Below, in pieces: positions 9,501 through 16,712 of a stretch of DNA of 64,000 nucleotides (position 1 is its first letter; the number at the start of each line of letters is the position of its first letter). Location: positions 15,090 to 79,089 of the forward strand of contig DATDIL010000098.1 of the NCBI GenBank assembly GCA_036521075.1, in the 5' to 3' direction. Source of the stretch: DAIDKA01 sp036521075 (lineage in GTDB: Bacteria; Pseudomonadota; Gammaproteobacteria; Steroidobacterales; Steroidobacteraceae). The position numbers and the translations under genes were made by a program. The notes under the pieces are model-generated. The model was given only the letters and a program-made list of their open reading frames with translations, was not told the origin of the DNA and did no database searches.

Positions 9501-9681
9501 TGGCACGGGTACCGGCTCGGAACTGCGACGACCCCTGGGCATCGCCATCATCGGCGGACTGATCGTGAGCCAGATGCTGACGCTGTATACGACGCCGGTG
9601 GTGTATCTGTACATGGATCGCTTCAGTGTGTGGTGGGCGTCCCGACATCGTGCGCCGGCAACCGAGGCACAATTCACGTGA
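6589..9681 (+). CDS. mdtC: RND efflux permease, MdtC-like
   Basis: Second RND permease of the hetero-oligomeric pump. It shows the same architecture as its upstream paralogue: TM1 (ARFIARPVGTTLLAVAVAITG), two periplasmic porter halves, the proton-relay motif GFVVDDAIVVMENITRHIE and GVVLLIGLVKKNAIMMIDFAL in the second TM half. At 1030 aa it is the normal length of MdtC and lacks the low-complexity insert of mdtB. Start ATG overlaps the mdtB stop (ATGA), and its stop overlaps the GTG of the outer-membrane gene. Confidence 0.94.
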   Translation: MNPSARFIARPVGTTLLAVAVAITGAIAFGVLPVAPLPQVDFPTISVSASLPGASAEIMASSVATPLERQFSHIAGVDEMTSASSLGRTQVTLQFDLSRDIDGAARDVEAAINASRSYLPANLPGNPTYRKVNPADSPVMILGLTSDKYAPAQMYDAASTVIEQKLSQISGVGQINLGGGALPAVRVEANPAQLANYGLSLGNLQTVLSAQNAHLPKGQLTNGDVSADILANDQIMRAADYRDLVVGYSNGAAVRLSDVADVTDSVQDVRAAGYLNGKRAVMLIIFRQPGANIIQTVDNIRAALPMIKASISSGIDITTVLDRTTTIRASVSEVERTLLTSTMLVVIVVFVFLRNLRSTFIPGIAMPVSLIGTFAVMYLFGYSIDNLSLMALTIATGFVVDDAIVVMENITRHIEAGMKPMAAALKGAEEIGSTVFTISVSLCAVFIPLLLMGGIVGRLFREFAVTLSAAIIVSMITSLTLTPMMCAHLLKNEQQESHGRLYRYSERGFNGMLAFYRRTLHWVLDHPRITLTALLCTVALNVFLVIVIPKGFFPQQDTGLLGGGVQGRQDTSFGVMEDSIRQIEAVVKADPAVANVIGFTGGGATNTGNIYTSLKPLNVRKVSAAQVINRLRPKLNRLPVASVYMQANQDLRIGGRSSSAMYQYTMQSDNVNDLITWGPTLVAKMKKLPGFQDVNSDQQNGGLDEMLTYDRVTAARFGLTTQQLDSALYGAFGQSEVSVIYKPLNYYYVVLEVAPQFSQGPAGLKSLYLPTSAGGAIPLSAVASAYPTTTALAINHTGLFPSVTASFNLAPDVSLSQATASIARMQAQMGAPTTIRGFFAGTLQAYQQSLSTEPVLVFTALLSVFIVLGILYESLVHPLTIISSLPPASVGAMLALILFREDLNVISIIGVVLLIGLVKKNAIMMIDFALQAERAGGMKTEDAIFEACMLRFRPILMTTMAALFGAIPLAFGTGTGSELRRPLGIAIIGGLIVSQMLTLYTTPVVYLYMDRFSVWWASRHRAPATEAQFT

Positions 9682-11180
9682 CCAAGATGCGAACCGCAGT
9701 CGTGCAACTGGCGCTGCTCGCGGCGCTCGCCGGCTGCACGGTGGGCCCTGCCTATCATCGACCCGGCACCCAGACGCCGCAGGCCTACAAGGAACTGACG
9801 GCCGCCCAGTTCAAGGACACTGACGGCTGGAAGGTCGCCGTGCCGCAGGATGCGGCGATCCGCGGCCAATGGTGGGAGCTGTTCGGCGATCCGCAGCTCA
9901 ATGCGCTGGAGGAGCAGGTGAAATCCTCCAACCAGACGGTTGCCGCAGCCTACGCGAGCTTCATGCAGGCGCGTGCGCTGGTTCGCCAGGCTCAGGCCCA
10001 GTACTGGCCGACGTTGACCGTGGGAGCCAGCGCAACCCGCAGCCACCAGCCGACCATATCCGCGGCGCCCGGCGCACCGACTTCGACGGGACCAACCACC
10101 CCGTTCACGGGAAATGAGTTCTCTCTGCCCTTTGATGCTTCCTGGACACCGGATCTGTGGGGCAAGGTACGCAATCTGGTCAAAGGCAATATCGCCGCGG
10201 CCCAGGCCAGTGCGGCGGACCTGGCCAATGCCCAACTGAGCGCCGAGGCCGAACTTGCGGCGGACTACTTTCAGCTGCGCAGCCAGGACCAGCTGATTGC
10301 GCTCACCAATGCGACGGTCAAAGCGTACAGCGAGTCGCTGGAGTACAACCGCGCCCAGTTCGAGACCGGCATTGGTTCTGATGAGGCGGTGGCGCAGGCG
10401 CAGGTACAGTTACAGACCACCCAGGCGCAGGCCACCAATCTGGGAATCGCACGAGCGCAGTATGAGCATGCCATTGCGGTGTTGGTGGGACAGCCCGCCT
10501 CGACCTTTTCAGTGCCCGTGACCGCCTCGGCCGTGCAGCCACCGGCGGTTCCGCTCGGCGTGCCATCGCAGTTGCTTGAACGGCGGCCTGATGTCGCGGC
10601 GGATGAGCGGCTGATGGCGCAGGCCAACGCCCAGATCGGTGTGGCCGAGGCCGCCTACTTTCCCACGCTCACGCTCAGCGCCTCGGCAGGCTTCCAGAGC
10701 GCGTCGGCGGCCAATTGGCTGACCTGGCCGGCCCGTTTCTGGTCGGTCGGCCCGGCACTGTCGCAGACCATCTTTGATGGCGGCCTGCGCAGTGCCACGG
10801 TCGCGCAATATCGAGCGGCCTACGATCAGGCCGTGGCGACTTACCGGCAGACCGTACTGACTGCCTTCCAGCAGGTCGAAGACAATCTCGCCTCCCTGCG
10901 CATCCTCTCGCAGGAGATCCACCAGGAGGATCTGGCAATCTCGTTCTCGCAGCGTTACGTTAACCTTGCCACCGACCGGTACAAGCTCGGACTGGATCCG
11001 TATCTGGATGTGATCACTGCCCAGACATCTTTGTTTTCCAATCAGCAAACCGGCGTGACCCTGCGCCTGCAGCAATTGACGGCCAGCGTCCAGCTCATTG
11101 AGGGCCTGGGAGGAGGGTGGGATGCCGCGCGGCTGCCGACATCCGGGGACATCCGGGCAGGCAGGCCACAGCATCCTTAG
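9678..11180 (+). CDS. NodT-family outer-membrane efflux lipoprotein
   Basis: Outer-membrane channel partner of the RND pump. The signal peptide carries a lipobox (LAALAGCTVGPAY, Cys about residue 17), so the protein is a lipoprotein. Two outer-membrane-efflux repeats follow (helical hairpins with QARALVRQAQAQYWPTLTVGAS and AQANAQIGVAEAAYFPTLTLSAS), plus the family motif ERRPDVAADERLMAQANAQIG. 500 aa is the usual size. I start at GTG 9678, which overlaps the mdtC TGA (GTGA) as in the rest of the operon; ATG 9687 is an alternative. Longer readings in this frame run through mdtC and are not real. Confidence 0.92.
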   Translation: MTKMRTAVVQLALLAALAGCTVGPAYHRPGTQTPQAYKELTAAQFKDTDGWKVAVPQDAAIRGQWWELFGDPQLNALEEQVKSSNQTVAAAYASFMQARALVRQAQAQYWPTLTVGASATRSHQPTISAAPGAPTSTGPTTPFTGNEFSLPFDASWTPDLWGKVRNLVKGNIAAAQASAADLANAQLSAEAELAADYFQLRSQDQLIALTNATVKAYSESLEYNRAQFETGIGSDEAVAQAQVQLQTTQAQATNLGIARAQYEHAIAVLVGQPASTFSVPVTASAVQPPAVPLGVPSQLLERRPDVAADERLMAQANAQIGVAEAAYFPTLTLSASAGFQSASAANWLTWPARFWSVGPALSQTIFDGGLRSATVAQYRAAYDQAVATYRQTVLTAFQQVEDNLASLRILSQEIHQEDLAISFSQRYVNLATDRYKLGLDPYLDVITAQTSLFSNQQTGVTLRLQQLTASVQLIEGLGGGWDAARLPTSGDIRAGRPQHP

Positions 11181-11192
11181 AATGCTTGCCAT

Positions 11193-11224
11193 GACTTATA
11201 TATAAATCAATAAGATATGCGTGA
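11193..11224. other. AT-rich island between convergent genes
   Basis: A roughly 30-bp stretch made almost only of A and T (TTATATATAAATCAATAAG core) sits in otherwise about 62% GC DNA, between the end of the NodT gene and the end of the convergent hydrolase gene. The string CTTAT...AAATCAAT recurs at 43468-43480. There is no convincing hairpin with a U tract. It could be a transcription end zone or a protein-binding site; I cannot tell which. Confidence 0.35.
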
Positions 11225-11228
11225 TAGC

Positions 11229-11915
11229 TCAAAGGCTACTGAGCAGTAACGCCGTGACGGCCTCGGGCCGGTCGAGCATCGCATCGTGCCCGCAGTCAAG
11301 ATCGCGGGTTGCCCAGCCGCGCGCCTTGGCCTGCTGATAGAACGGATAAAAGGGCGATTGATCGGCGGCCCAGCCGGATGCAAAGGCATAGGTGACCCGT
11401 GCGATCCGAGCGACGCCACCGCTCAATTGTGCGGGCTGGCTGAAGCACGCCAGTGGCTGAACGGTGCATTGGCGATCGACCCAGGCCCGATCGGCAAGGT
11501 TGACGCCAAAAGCCTCGGCCGGAATTGGCTTGCATTGCCAACCATCAATGAGCTGCTCGTCGGCTATCGGAGCGAACTGTACCAGCGCCTGGTCGTGCTC
11601 GGGTACGAAGGCATCGAGATAGACCAGCGAGCGAATGCGCTCGGGGATCCGGTCCGCGACACCCGTGACGACCATTCCGCCATAGGAATGGCCGCATAAC
11701 ACCAGCTGCGTCAATTCCTCCCATTCGATGAGGTTCAGCACATCCAGTGTATGGGTCTGCAGGTCGACATCGGGTGCGAGCAGATGGGAGCGCTCCCCGA
11801 CGCCGGTGAGGGTTGGTGTAAAAACCTCATGCCCCAATTTCTGCAAGGCACTGCGCACACGCTTCCAGCACCAGCTGCCATGCCAGGCGCCGTGAACCAA
11901 TACGAATGTCGCCAT
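11229..11915 (-). CDS. Alpha/beta hydrolase (EstC/methylesterase-like)
   Basis: Cytoplasmic serine hydrolase. The N-terminus TFVLVHGAWHGSWCWKRV carries the HGxxHGxWxW signature of the plant-methylesterase/hydroxynitrile-lyase-like and bacterial EstC group. The nucleophile elbow is GHSYGG (about residue 96), and the catalytic His is in DLDCGHDAMLDRPE near the C-terminus. 228 aa is the expected length. ATG 11915 has a good ribosome site (GGAGG about 11 bases upstream). Likely an esterase or amidase on a small substrate; the substrate cannot be read from the sequence. Confidence 0.85.
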   Translation of the reverse strand: MATFVLVHGAWHGSWCWKRVRSALQKLGHEVFTPTLTGVGERSHLLAPDVDLQTHTLDVLNLIEWEELTQLVLCGHSYGGMVVTGVADRIPERIRSLVYLDAFVPEHDQALVQFAPIADEQLIDGWQCKPIPAEAFGVNLADRAWVDRQCTVQPLACFSQPAQLSGGVARIARVTYAFASGWAADQSPFYPFYQQAKARGWATRDLDCGHDAMLDRPEAVTALLLSSL

Positions 11916-12072
11916 ATGCCTTCAACCTCCAATTGCCTGCCATCGTACCTGCATCAGTGCTGCCGATCCCATGCGGCTAGCGAAATTATCTATTTTGACG
12001 CTGTTTCCGAACAGGGCACTTGCCGGCTGCGGGTGCGGGCGTGCTTACTGCGAGATCATTTGCGGAGGCTCG

Positions 12073-13038
12073 ATGAAGTATTTGCCGCTGGCGGTATTGT
12101 TGTTGCTGCTGGCGCAGCCCACGGCATGGGCCGCACAGACCATGCGCGCGGTAGTGGTGACCGACGGTAAACTGCAGGTGCAAAACGTGCCAATGCCGGT
12201 GCCACAATCCGGACAGGTGCGCATTCGCGTGCGCGCGGCCTCGGTAAACCCGGTTGACTGGAAACTGGCCGAGCGCGCAGCGCCGGGCAGCCACTCGATA
12301 CCCGGACGGGATCTCGCCGGCATCATCGATGCCGTCGGTCCCGACGCCGGAGCATGGCACACGGGTCAATCGGTCATCGCCATTGCGACGGGCGGTGCCT
12401 ATGCGCAGTACGCCCTTGCCTCGGTGCGTGCGGTGGCCCTGAAGCCTGTCCATATGTCGTTCGCAGAAGCCGCCGGCATTCCCGTGGTCGGCGAAACGGG
12501 CTGGCGGGCGATTGTTACGGTAGCCAACGTACAGGCCGGTCAACGGGTACTCATCGATGGTGGCGCGGGCGGGGTGGGTTCCTCTGCCGTGCAGGTCGCA
12601 AAGGCGCGCGGCGCCTATGTGATCGCGACGGCTTCTCCGCGTCATGATGCGCTGCTGCGCTCATTGGGCGCGGATGAAGTAATCGACTATCACAGCGCGC
12701 ACTTTGCGGATTCACTGCGGAATCTGGATGTGGTGCTGAACACGGTGAATGCCGATACCGGTATTCGCTCAATCGGCGCAATCAAGCCCGGTGGCGTGCT
12801 GGTTTCGGTGGTCGGGGTACCCCCTCCGGCCGCACAGTGTGCGGCTGCGGGCATCCGCTGCGCCATCACCGGTCCGGTGACGGGAGAGTTCCTGGGCAAA
12901 CTGACGGGGCTGGCGGATCACGGCCAGTTCCGCATCAATATCGATCAGCGCCTGCCCCTCGCGGAGGCTGCGAAGGCCTGGGAGCTGAATCGTCGCGGCC
13001 ACACGGGCGGTAAGATCATTCTCGAGGTGAGTCGCTGA
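12073..13038 (+). CDS. MDR/quinone-oxidoreductase-family protein with a signal peptide
   Basis: Zinc-free medium-chain dehydrogenase/reductase. The catalytic fold is clear: MRAVVVTDGKLQVQNVPMPVP, VRAASVNPVDWKLAERAAPG, GRDLAGIIDAVG, and the NADPH site GGAGGVGSSAVQVAK. Unusually, the first 21 residues (MKYLPLAVLLLLLAQPTAWA, cleavage before AQTM) look like a Sec signal peptide, which the family normally lacks. Start ATG 12073 is supported by GGAGG at 12064-12068; the frame is open further upstream but those residues look non-coding. 321 aa. An NADP(H) enzyme in the periplasm would be odd, so the segment could instead be an uncleaved anchor. Confidence 0.82.
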   Translation: MKYLPLAVLLLLLAQPTAWAAQTMRAVVVTDGKLQVQNVPMPVPQSGQVRIRVRAASVNPVDWKLAERAAPGSHSIPGRDLAGIIDAVGPDAGAWHTGQSVIAIATGGAYAQYALASVRAVALKPVHMSFAEAAGIPVVGETGWRAIVTVANVQAGQRVLIDGGAGGVGSSAVQVAKARGAYVIATASPRHDALLRSLGADEVIDYHSAHFADSLRNLDVVLNTVNADTGIRSIGAIKPGGVLVSVVGVPPPAAQCAAAGIRCAITGPVTGEFLGKLTGLADHGQFRINIDQRLPLAEAAKAWELNRRGHTGGKIILEVSR

Positions 13039-13052
13039 GGCCGGGGGCTTGC

Positions 13053-13313
13053 CTACGCCAGCAGCGGATGTCCGACCGGCAGCTTGTGCGCATACCACAG
13101 GGCGAGCCGATGCCGAATCGTCTTCTCGCTCACCTGCTCTTCGGGCAGCGGCGAGATGATCTTGTCGTGCACGAGCAACCGATAAACGTACAGCGCCTTG
13201 TCGCTTGCTGAGTCGGTTGCCTCGAACTCGACGGCCTTGCGGCCCTCCGCATACTCGACCCCGCTGTGCAACGCCAACTTGAACAGCTCCGATTCGTGTT
13301 TCAATTTCTTCAC
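13053..13313 (-). CDS. Short conserved protein, DUF5062-like
   Basis: 86-aa soluble protein of unknown function. The sequence KKLKHESELFKLALHSGVEYA, then FEATDSASDKALYVYRLLVHDKII, then RLALWYAHKLPVGHPLL resembles the DUF5062 family of roughly 85-residue gammaproteobacterial proteins; the assignment is from memory and moderately sure. I start at GTG 13313 because GGAGGAG lies about 8 bases upstream of it, rather than at upstream codons in the same frame. It is convergent with the MDR gene (14 bp apart) and divergent from the methyltransferase gene at 13525. Confidence 0.72.
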   Translation of the reverse strand: MKKLKHESELFKLALHSGVEYAEGRKAVEFEATDSASDKALYVYRLLVHDKIISPLPEEQVSEKTIRHRLALWYAHKLPVGHPLLA

Positions 13314-13524
13314 ACGACGTTCTCCTCCATGATTCCCTCGCACCAATCGGACAATTGGATGCCGCGTGTCTTGGCACATTACACGAGGCGAGATTGCGAG
13401 TCAGACAATCGTGACTTTGATATTTTGGCGTGGACTGGAACGGTACAGGTCGCCAAATGCTATAGTTCAGCGGTGGGACCGGTTTTCGCGGCAGGGACTT
13501 GCAGCCCCATGAGGCAGTCGTCAC

Positions 13525-14100
13525 ATGAATGAGCCGGACCTCTCGGCAGAGGCCTTTGAGGCGCGTTATCGCGGCGGCCGGGATCCATGGTCCTTTGAGG
13601 ACAGCGCCTACGAACTCAATCGTTACCGGACAATTATCACATCGCTTCGCATGGCAGCCTACGGCACAGTTTACGAGCCGGGTTGCTCGATTGGCATTCT
13701 GACTCACCAGTTGGGGGAAATGGCCAAGCGGGTAATTGCCTGCGACTTTGCGCCGAGCGCCGTGGAGCAGGCAAAGCTGCGCTGCGTGGATCAACCCAAG
13801 GTGGAAGTCATCTGCGCCGACCTGCGAACATTTGCACCCGATGCGCCACTGGACCTGATTGTTTTCAGTGAAATCGGCTACTACTTTTCGACACAGGAAT
13901 TGGCGCGGATGGCCGCGCAGCTGGCGGGTTGCCTGGTACCCGATGGTGAGTTCATGGCGGCGCATTGGCTGGGGGAGAGCCCGGATCATATTCTGCACGG
14001 GGATCAGGTGCACGAAATCCTCGGACAGCACCTGGCGCTGTGCCCCTTGCGCTCGGAACGTCATTCGGGCTTTCGGCTCGATTCCTGGATCAAGTCATAA
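13525..14100 (+). CDS. NodS-like SAM-dependent methyltransferase
   Basis: Class I methyltransferase, 191 aa. Motif I is VYEPGCSIGILTHQLGEMAKRVIACDFAPSAVEQAK, with the acidic residue (D) ending beta-2. A second motif, DLIVFSEIGYYFS, matches NodS/SAM methyltransferases that act on N-groups of small molecules or oligosaccharides. The N-terminal SAEAFEARYRGGRDPWSFEDSAYEL is typical of the NodS-like group found outside rhizobia. No nodulation genes are nearby, so a role in Nod-factor synthesis is not suggested. It ends 7 bp from the convergent respiratory operon. Confidence 0.85.
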   Translation: MNEPDLSAEAFEARYRGGRDPWSFEDSAYELNRYRTIITSLRMAAYGTVYEPGCSIGILTHQLGEMAKRVIACDFAPSAVEQAKLRCVDQPKVEVICADLRTFAPDAPLDLIVFSEIGYYFSTQELARMAAQLAGCLVPDGEFMAAHWLGESPDHILHGDQVHEILGQHLALCPLRSERHSGFRLDSWIKS

Positions 14101-14107
14101 GGGGGCG

Positions 14108-14431
14108 TTACCAGGGCGCGGGCACCAGCGCGCGGGTCGTGAAGTCGCTCAGAGCGAATACGATGAGGATGGTCAGCCAGATGAAGCCCAGGAGCGAGAC
14201 CAGGAAGGTCAGGCGCCGGCCCGCGGTGGAATGCATGAAGATGCTCATGACCAGCGATGTCTTGGCGATCGAAATCGCCAGGTTGAGGACGGTATTGAGC
14301 GCGCCCAATCTGAGCAGGGCGCTGCCCGCCGTCAGCGCCAGCAGGCTGAGCAAGGCGGCCAACACCCATAGATAGCGGCTCACCGGGGCCACCGGCCGTG
14401 CGGCATCGGACTTTGCCGCGGCGACGCTCAT
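14108..14431 (-). CDS. Cytochrome c oxidase subunit IV-type small membrane protein
   Basis: 107-aa protein with three predicted TM helices (YLWVLAALLSLLALTAGSALL, VLNLAISIAKTSLVMSIFMHS, LTFLVSLLGFIWLTILIVFALSD). Position after subunit III and the KTSLVMSIFMH motif identify the prokaryotic subunit IV (CtaF/CoxD) type. The start ATG at 14431 overlaps the subunit III stop (ATGA); upstream codons in the same frame belong to the shadow of subunit III. It is the last gene of the long respiratory operon running from 25998. Confidence 0.85.
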   Translation of the reverse strand: MSVAAAKSDAARPVAPVSRYLWVLAALLSLLALTAGSALLRLGALNTVLNLAISIAKTSLVMSIFMHSTAGRRLTFLVSLLGFIWLTILIVFALSDFTTRALVPAPW

Positions 14432-15096
14432 CCGGAGCGTCCCACAAGATAGAGCAGGGGATAGACAAAAATCCAGATGATGTCCACCAGGTGCCAATAC
14501 AACGCCGTCAGTTCCGGATAGGTATAGCGTTGCGGCCCGAAGGCACCCCGAAAGATGCGTGTTGCCAGCACGCCGATTACGATCACTCCAATGGCGACAT
14601 GCAGTGAGTGAAAGCCCGTGATGCAATAGTACAGGCAGAAGAATAATTCGACGGCGTGCGCGTGGGGGCCCGGCTGCATGAAATCGACCCCGGGAATGAG
14701 ATGTTCGGTGTATTCCTTGTAGTACTCGAAGCCATGCATTACCAGGAAGCTCAAGCCCAGCGCCGCGGTGCCCGCCAATAGCCCCACTGCAACACGGCGC
14801 TGATCGAGTCGAACCGCGCGTACGGCAAGGGCGATGAGGCTGCTGCTGGCGAGCAGTACCGCAGTCTCGATGGTGCCGAGGAGCATGTCCGTGTGCCGGC
14901 TCGCGATGGCAAAACCCTGCGGATTCAAAATCCTCAAAATGGTGTAGCTGGCGAATAGCACGCCGAAGAACAGGATCTCGGTTGACAGGAACACCCACAT
15001 GCCCAGCGTCGCGGCTTCGCGCTGCTGATTTGCATCATCGTATTGCTCGTGGACGATGCGGCGCGGTGCGAGCGCTGTTTCACCCGAAGCATTCAC
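14428..15096 (-). CDS. ctaE: Cytochrome c oxidase subunit III
   Basis: Inner-membrane subunit of the haem-copper oxidase. The 222-aa protein has five or more TM helices; family motifs include LGMWVFLSTEILFFGVLFASYTILR (helix III with the conserved glutamate), LIPGVDFMQPGPHAHAVELFFCLYYCITGFHSLHV and YWHLVDIIWIFVYPLLYLVG. It is the short form without the first two helices. GTG start at 15096 overlaps the subunit I stop. Confidence 0.93.
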   Translation of the reverse strand: MNASGETALAPRRIVHEQYDDANQQREAATLGMWVFLSTEILFFGVLFASYTILRILNPQGFAIASRHTDMLLGTIETAVLLASSSLIALAVRAVRLDQRRVAVGLLAGTAALGLSFLVMHGFEYYKEYTEHLIPGVDFMQPGPHAHAVELFFCLYYCITGFHSLHVAIGVIVIGVLATRIFRGAFGPQRYTYPELTALYWHLVDIIWIFVYPLLYLVGRSG

Positions 15097-16712
15097 GGTG
15101 CGGCCTCATCGTAGGCATAGGCTTCCCGAACGGTCGGTTCGCTGAGGAAATTTTCCGTGGGCGGCGGGGAGGCGGTCTGCCATTCAAGGCCGCGAGCCTG
15201 CCAGGGGTTGCTGCCCGCCGCTTTTCCGGCGCGCAAGGACCACAGTAGATAGCCGACGGGCAGTAGATAGGCCAGCGCCAGCACCGAGGCACCAGCCGAG
15301 GAGAGCACGTTGAGCACCTGGAAATGTGGCAGATACGCGTGATAGCGTCGCGGCATCCCCTCGTACCCCAGGATGTATTGCGGAAAGAACGTAAGGTTGA
15401 AGCCGAAAAACATCAGGATAGCGGCGGCTCGCGCCCAGCCTTCCGAATACAGCTTGCCGGTGATCTTGGGCCACCAGTAATGAATACCGCCCAGATAGGC
15501 CATCACCGAGCCGCCGACCATTACATAGTGAAAATGCGCGACCACGAAATAGGTATCGGTCAAAGGAATATCCAGCGCCGGGGCCGCCAGCATCAAGCCG
15601 GTGAGGCCGCCCAGCATGAACAGACCGATGAAACCCAGTGCGTACAGCATCGGGGCTTCGAAGCTGATGTCGCCCTTGCGTAGCGTGGCAGTCCAGTTGA
15701 ACACTTTGATGGCGGACGGGACCGCCACCACAAAGCTTAAGATGGAGAACAAGAGACTTGCATACATGGACTGTCCGGCCACGAACATGTGATGGCCCCA
15801 GACCATGAAGCCGATCACGGTAATGGCGAGGATGGAATAAACCATGAAGCGATAGCCGAAGATACGACGGCGCACGAAACAGGGAATGATCTCGCTGACC
15901 ACTCCCATCGCCGGCAGGATCATGATGTAGACGGCCGGATGGGAGTAGAACCAGAACAGGTGCTGGAACAACAACGGGTCACCGCCCAGGGCCGGATCGA
16001 AGATTCCCAGGTGGGCAAGACGCTCCAACGCGATCAGCGCCAGAGTCATCGCCAGCACCGGCGTCGCCAGCACCAGGACCAGACTGACCGCGTACATGGA
16101 CCAGACGAACAACGGTAAGCGGAACCAGATCATGCGCGACATGCGCAGGGTGTGGATGGTGACAATGAAATTCACGCCGGTCAGGATCGAGGAGAAGCCG
16201 GTGACAAAGACTCCAATGACCACCAGGTATACGTTGGTGTTGGAGAACATCGTGGAGAAGGGTGTATAGAAGGTCCATCCGGTATCCACCCCTCCGGCGA
16301 GCAACGCGGCGACCGCGAACAGCCCGCCGGCCATGTACAGATACCAGCTGGCGAGGTTCAAGCGCGGGAATGCCACATCCCGCGCGCCGATCATCAGGGG
16401 CAAGAGAAAATTACCCAAAGTGGTGGGAATCGACGGAATCAGGAAGAACCACACCATGACGACACCATGGAAGGTGAAGGCCTTGTTGTAGTTTTCGGCC
16501 GTGAGCAGCGCGCCGGTGGGTTCAACCAGGTTGATGCGGATCAGGGTGGCGGCCGCACCGCCCAAAAAAAAGTAGAAGGTGATGCCAAGAGCGTAGAGGA
16601 TGGCGATGCGTTTGTGATCACGCGTGGTCAGCCACGCCCGCAGGCTGGACTCGCGGGTCCAGAAGCTGCCGGCCGCAGAAGGCATTGGCAGCGCGGCATC
16701 AATCGTGCTCAT
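15093..16712 (-). CDS. ctaD: Cytochrome c oxidase subunit I, A2 type
   Basis: Catalytic subunit of the terminal oxidase, reducing O2 at the haem a3-CuB centre. 539 aa, about 12 TM helices. The haem and copper ligands are visible: TFHGVVMVWFF (low-spin haem His), YSHPAVYIM (CuB/Tyr region), WGHHMFVAGQ (CuB His pair), VVAHFHYVMVGG (haem ligands). The motif YSHPAVY at about residue 256 replaces the HPEVY of A1 oxidases: the D-channel glutamate is absent and the YS motif marks the A2 subgroup, as in caa3 oxidases of Thermus and Rhodothermus. Its stop overlaps the subunit III start, and its start overlaps the subunit II stop. Confidence 0.95.
   Translation of the reverse strand: MSTIDAALPMPSAAGSFWTRESSLRAWLTTRDHKRIAILYALGITFYFFLGGAAATLIRINLVEPTGALLTAENYNKAFTFHGVVMVWFFLIPSIPTTLGNFLLPLMIGARDVAFPRLNLASWYLYMAGGLFAVAALLAGGVDTGWTFYTPFSTMFSNTNVYLVVIGVFVTGFSSILTGVNFIVTIHTLRMSRMIWFRLPLFVWSMYAVSLVLVLATPVLAMTLALIALERLAHLGIFDPALGGDPLLFQHLFWFYSHPAVYIMILPAMGVVSEIIPCFVRRRIFGYRFMVYSILAITVIGFMVWGHHMFVAGQSMYASLLFSILSFVVAVPSAIKVFNWTATLRKGDISFEAPMLYALGFIGLFMLGGLTGLMLAAPALDIPLTDTYFVVAHFHYVMVGGSVMAYLGGIHYWWPKITGKLYSEGWARAAAILMFFGFNLTFFPQYILGYEGMPRRYHAYLPHFQVLNVLSSAGASVLALAYLLPVGYLLWSLRAGKAAGSNPWQARGLEWQTASPPPTENFLSEPTVREAYAYDEAAP

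Noticed and set aside
9429..9677. Upstream extension of the NodT gene into mdtC
   Set aside because: The signal peptide with lipobox begins at GTG 9678; the upstream codons are mdtC read in another frame.
12769..14064. 431-codon minus-strand frame across the MDR, DUF5062-like and methyltransferase genes
   Set aside because: It covers three genes on both strands and resembles none of them; a random long frame.
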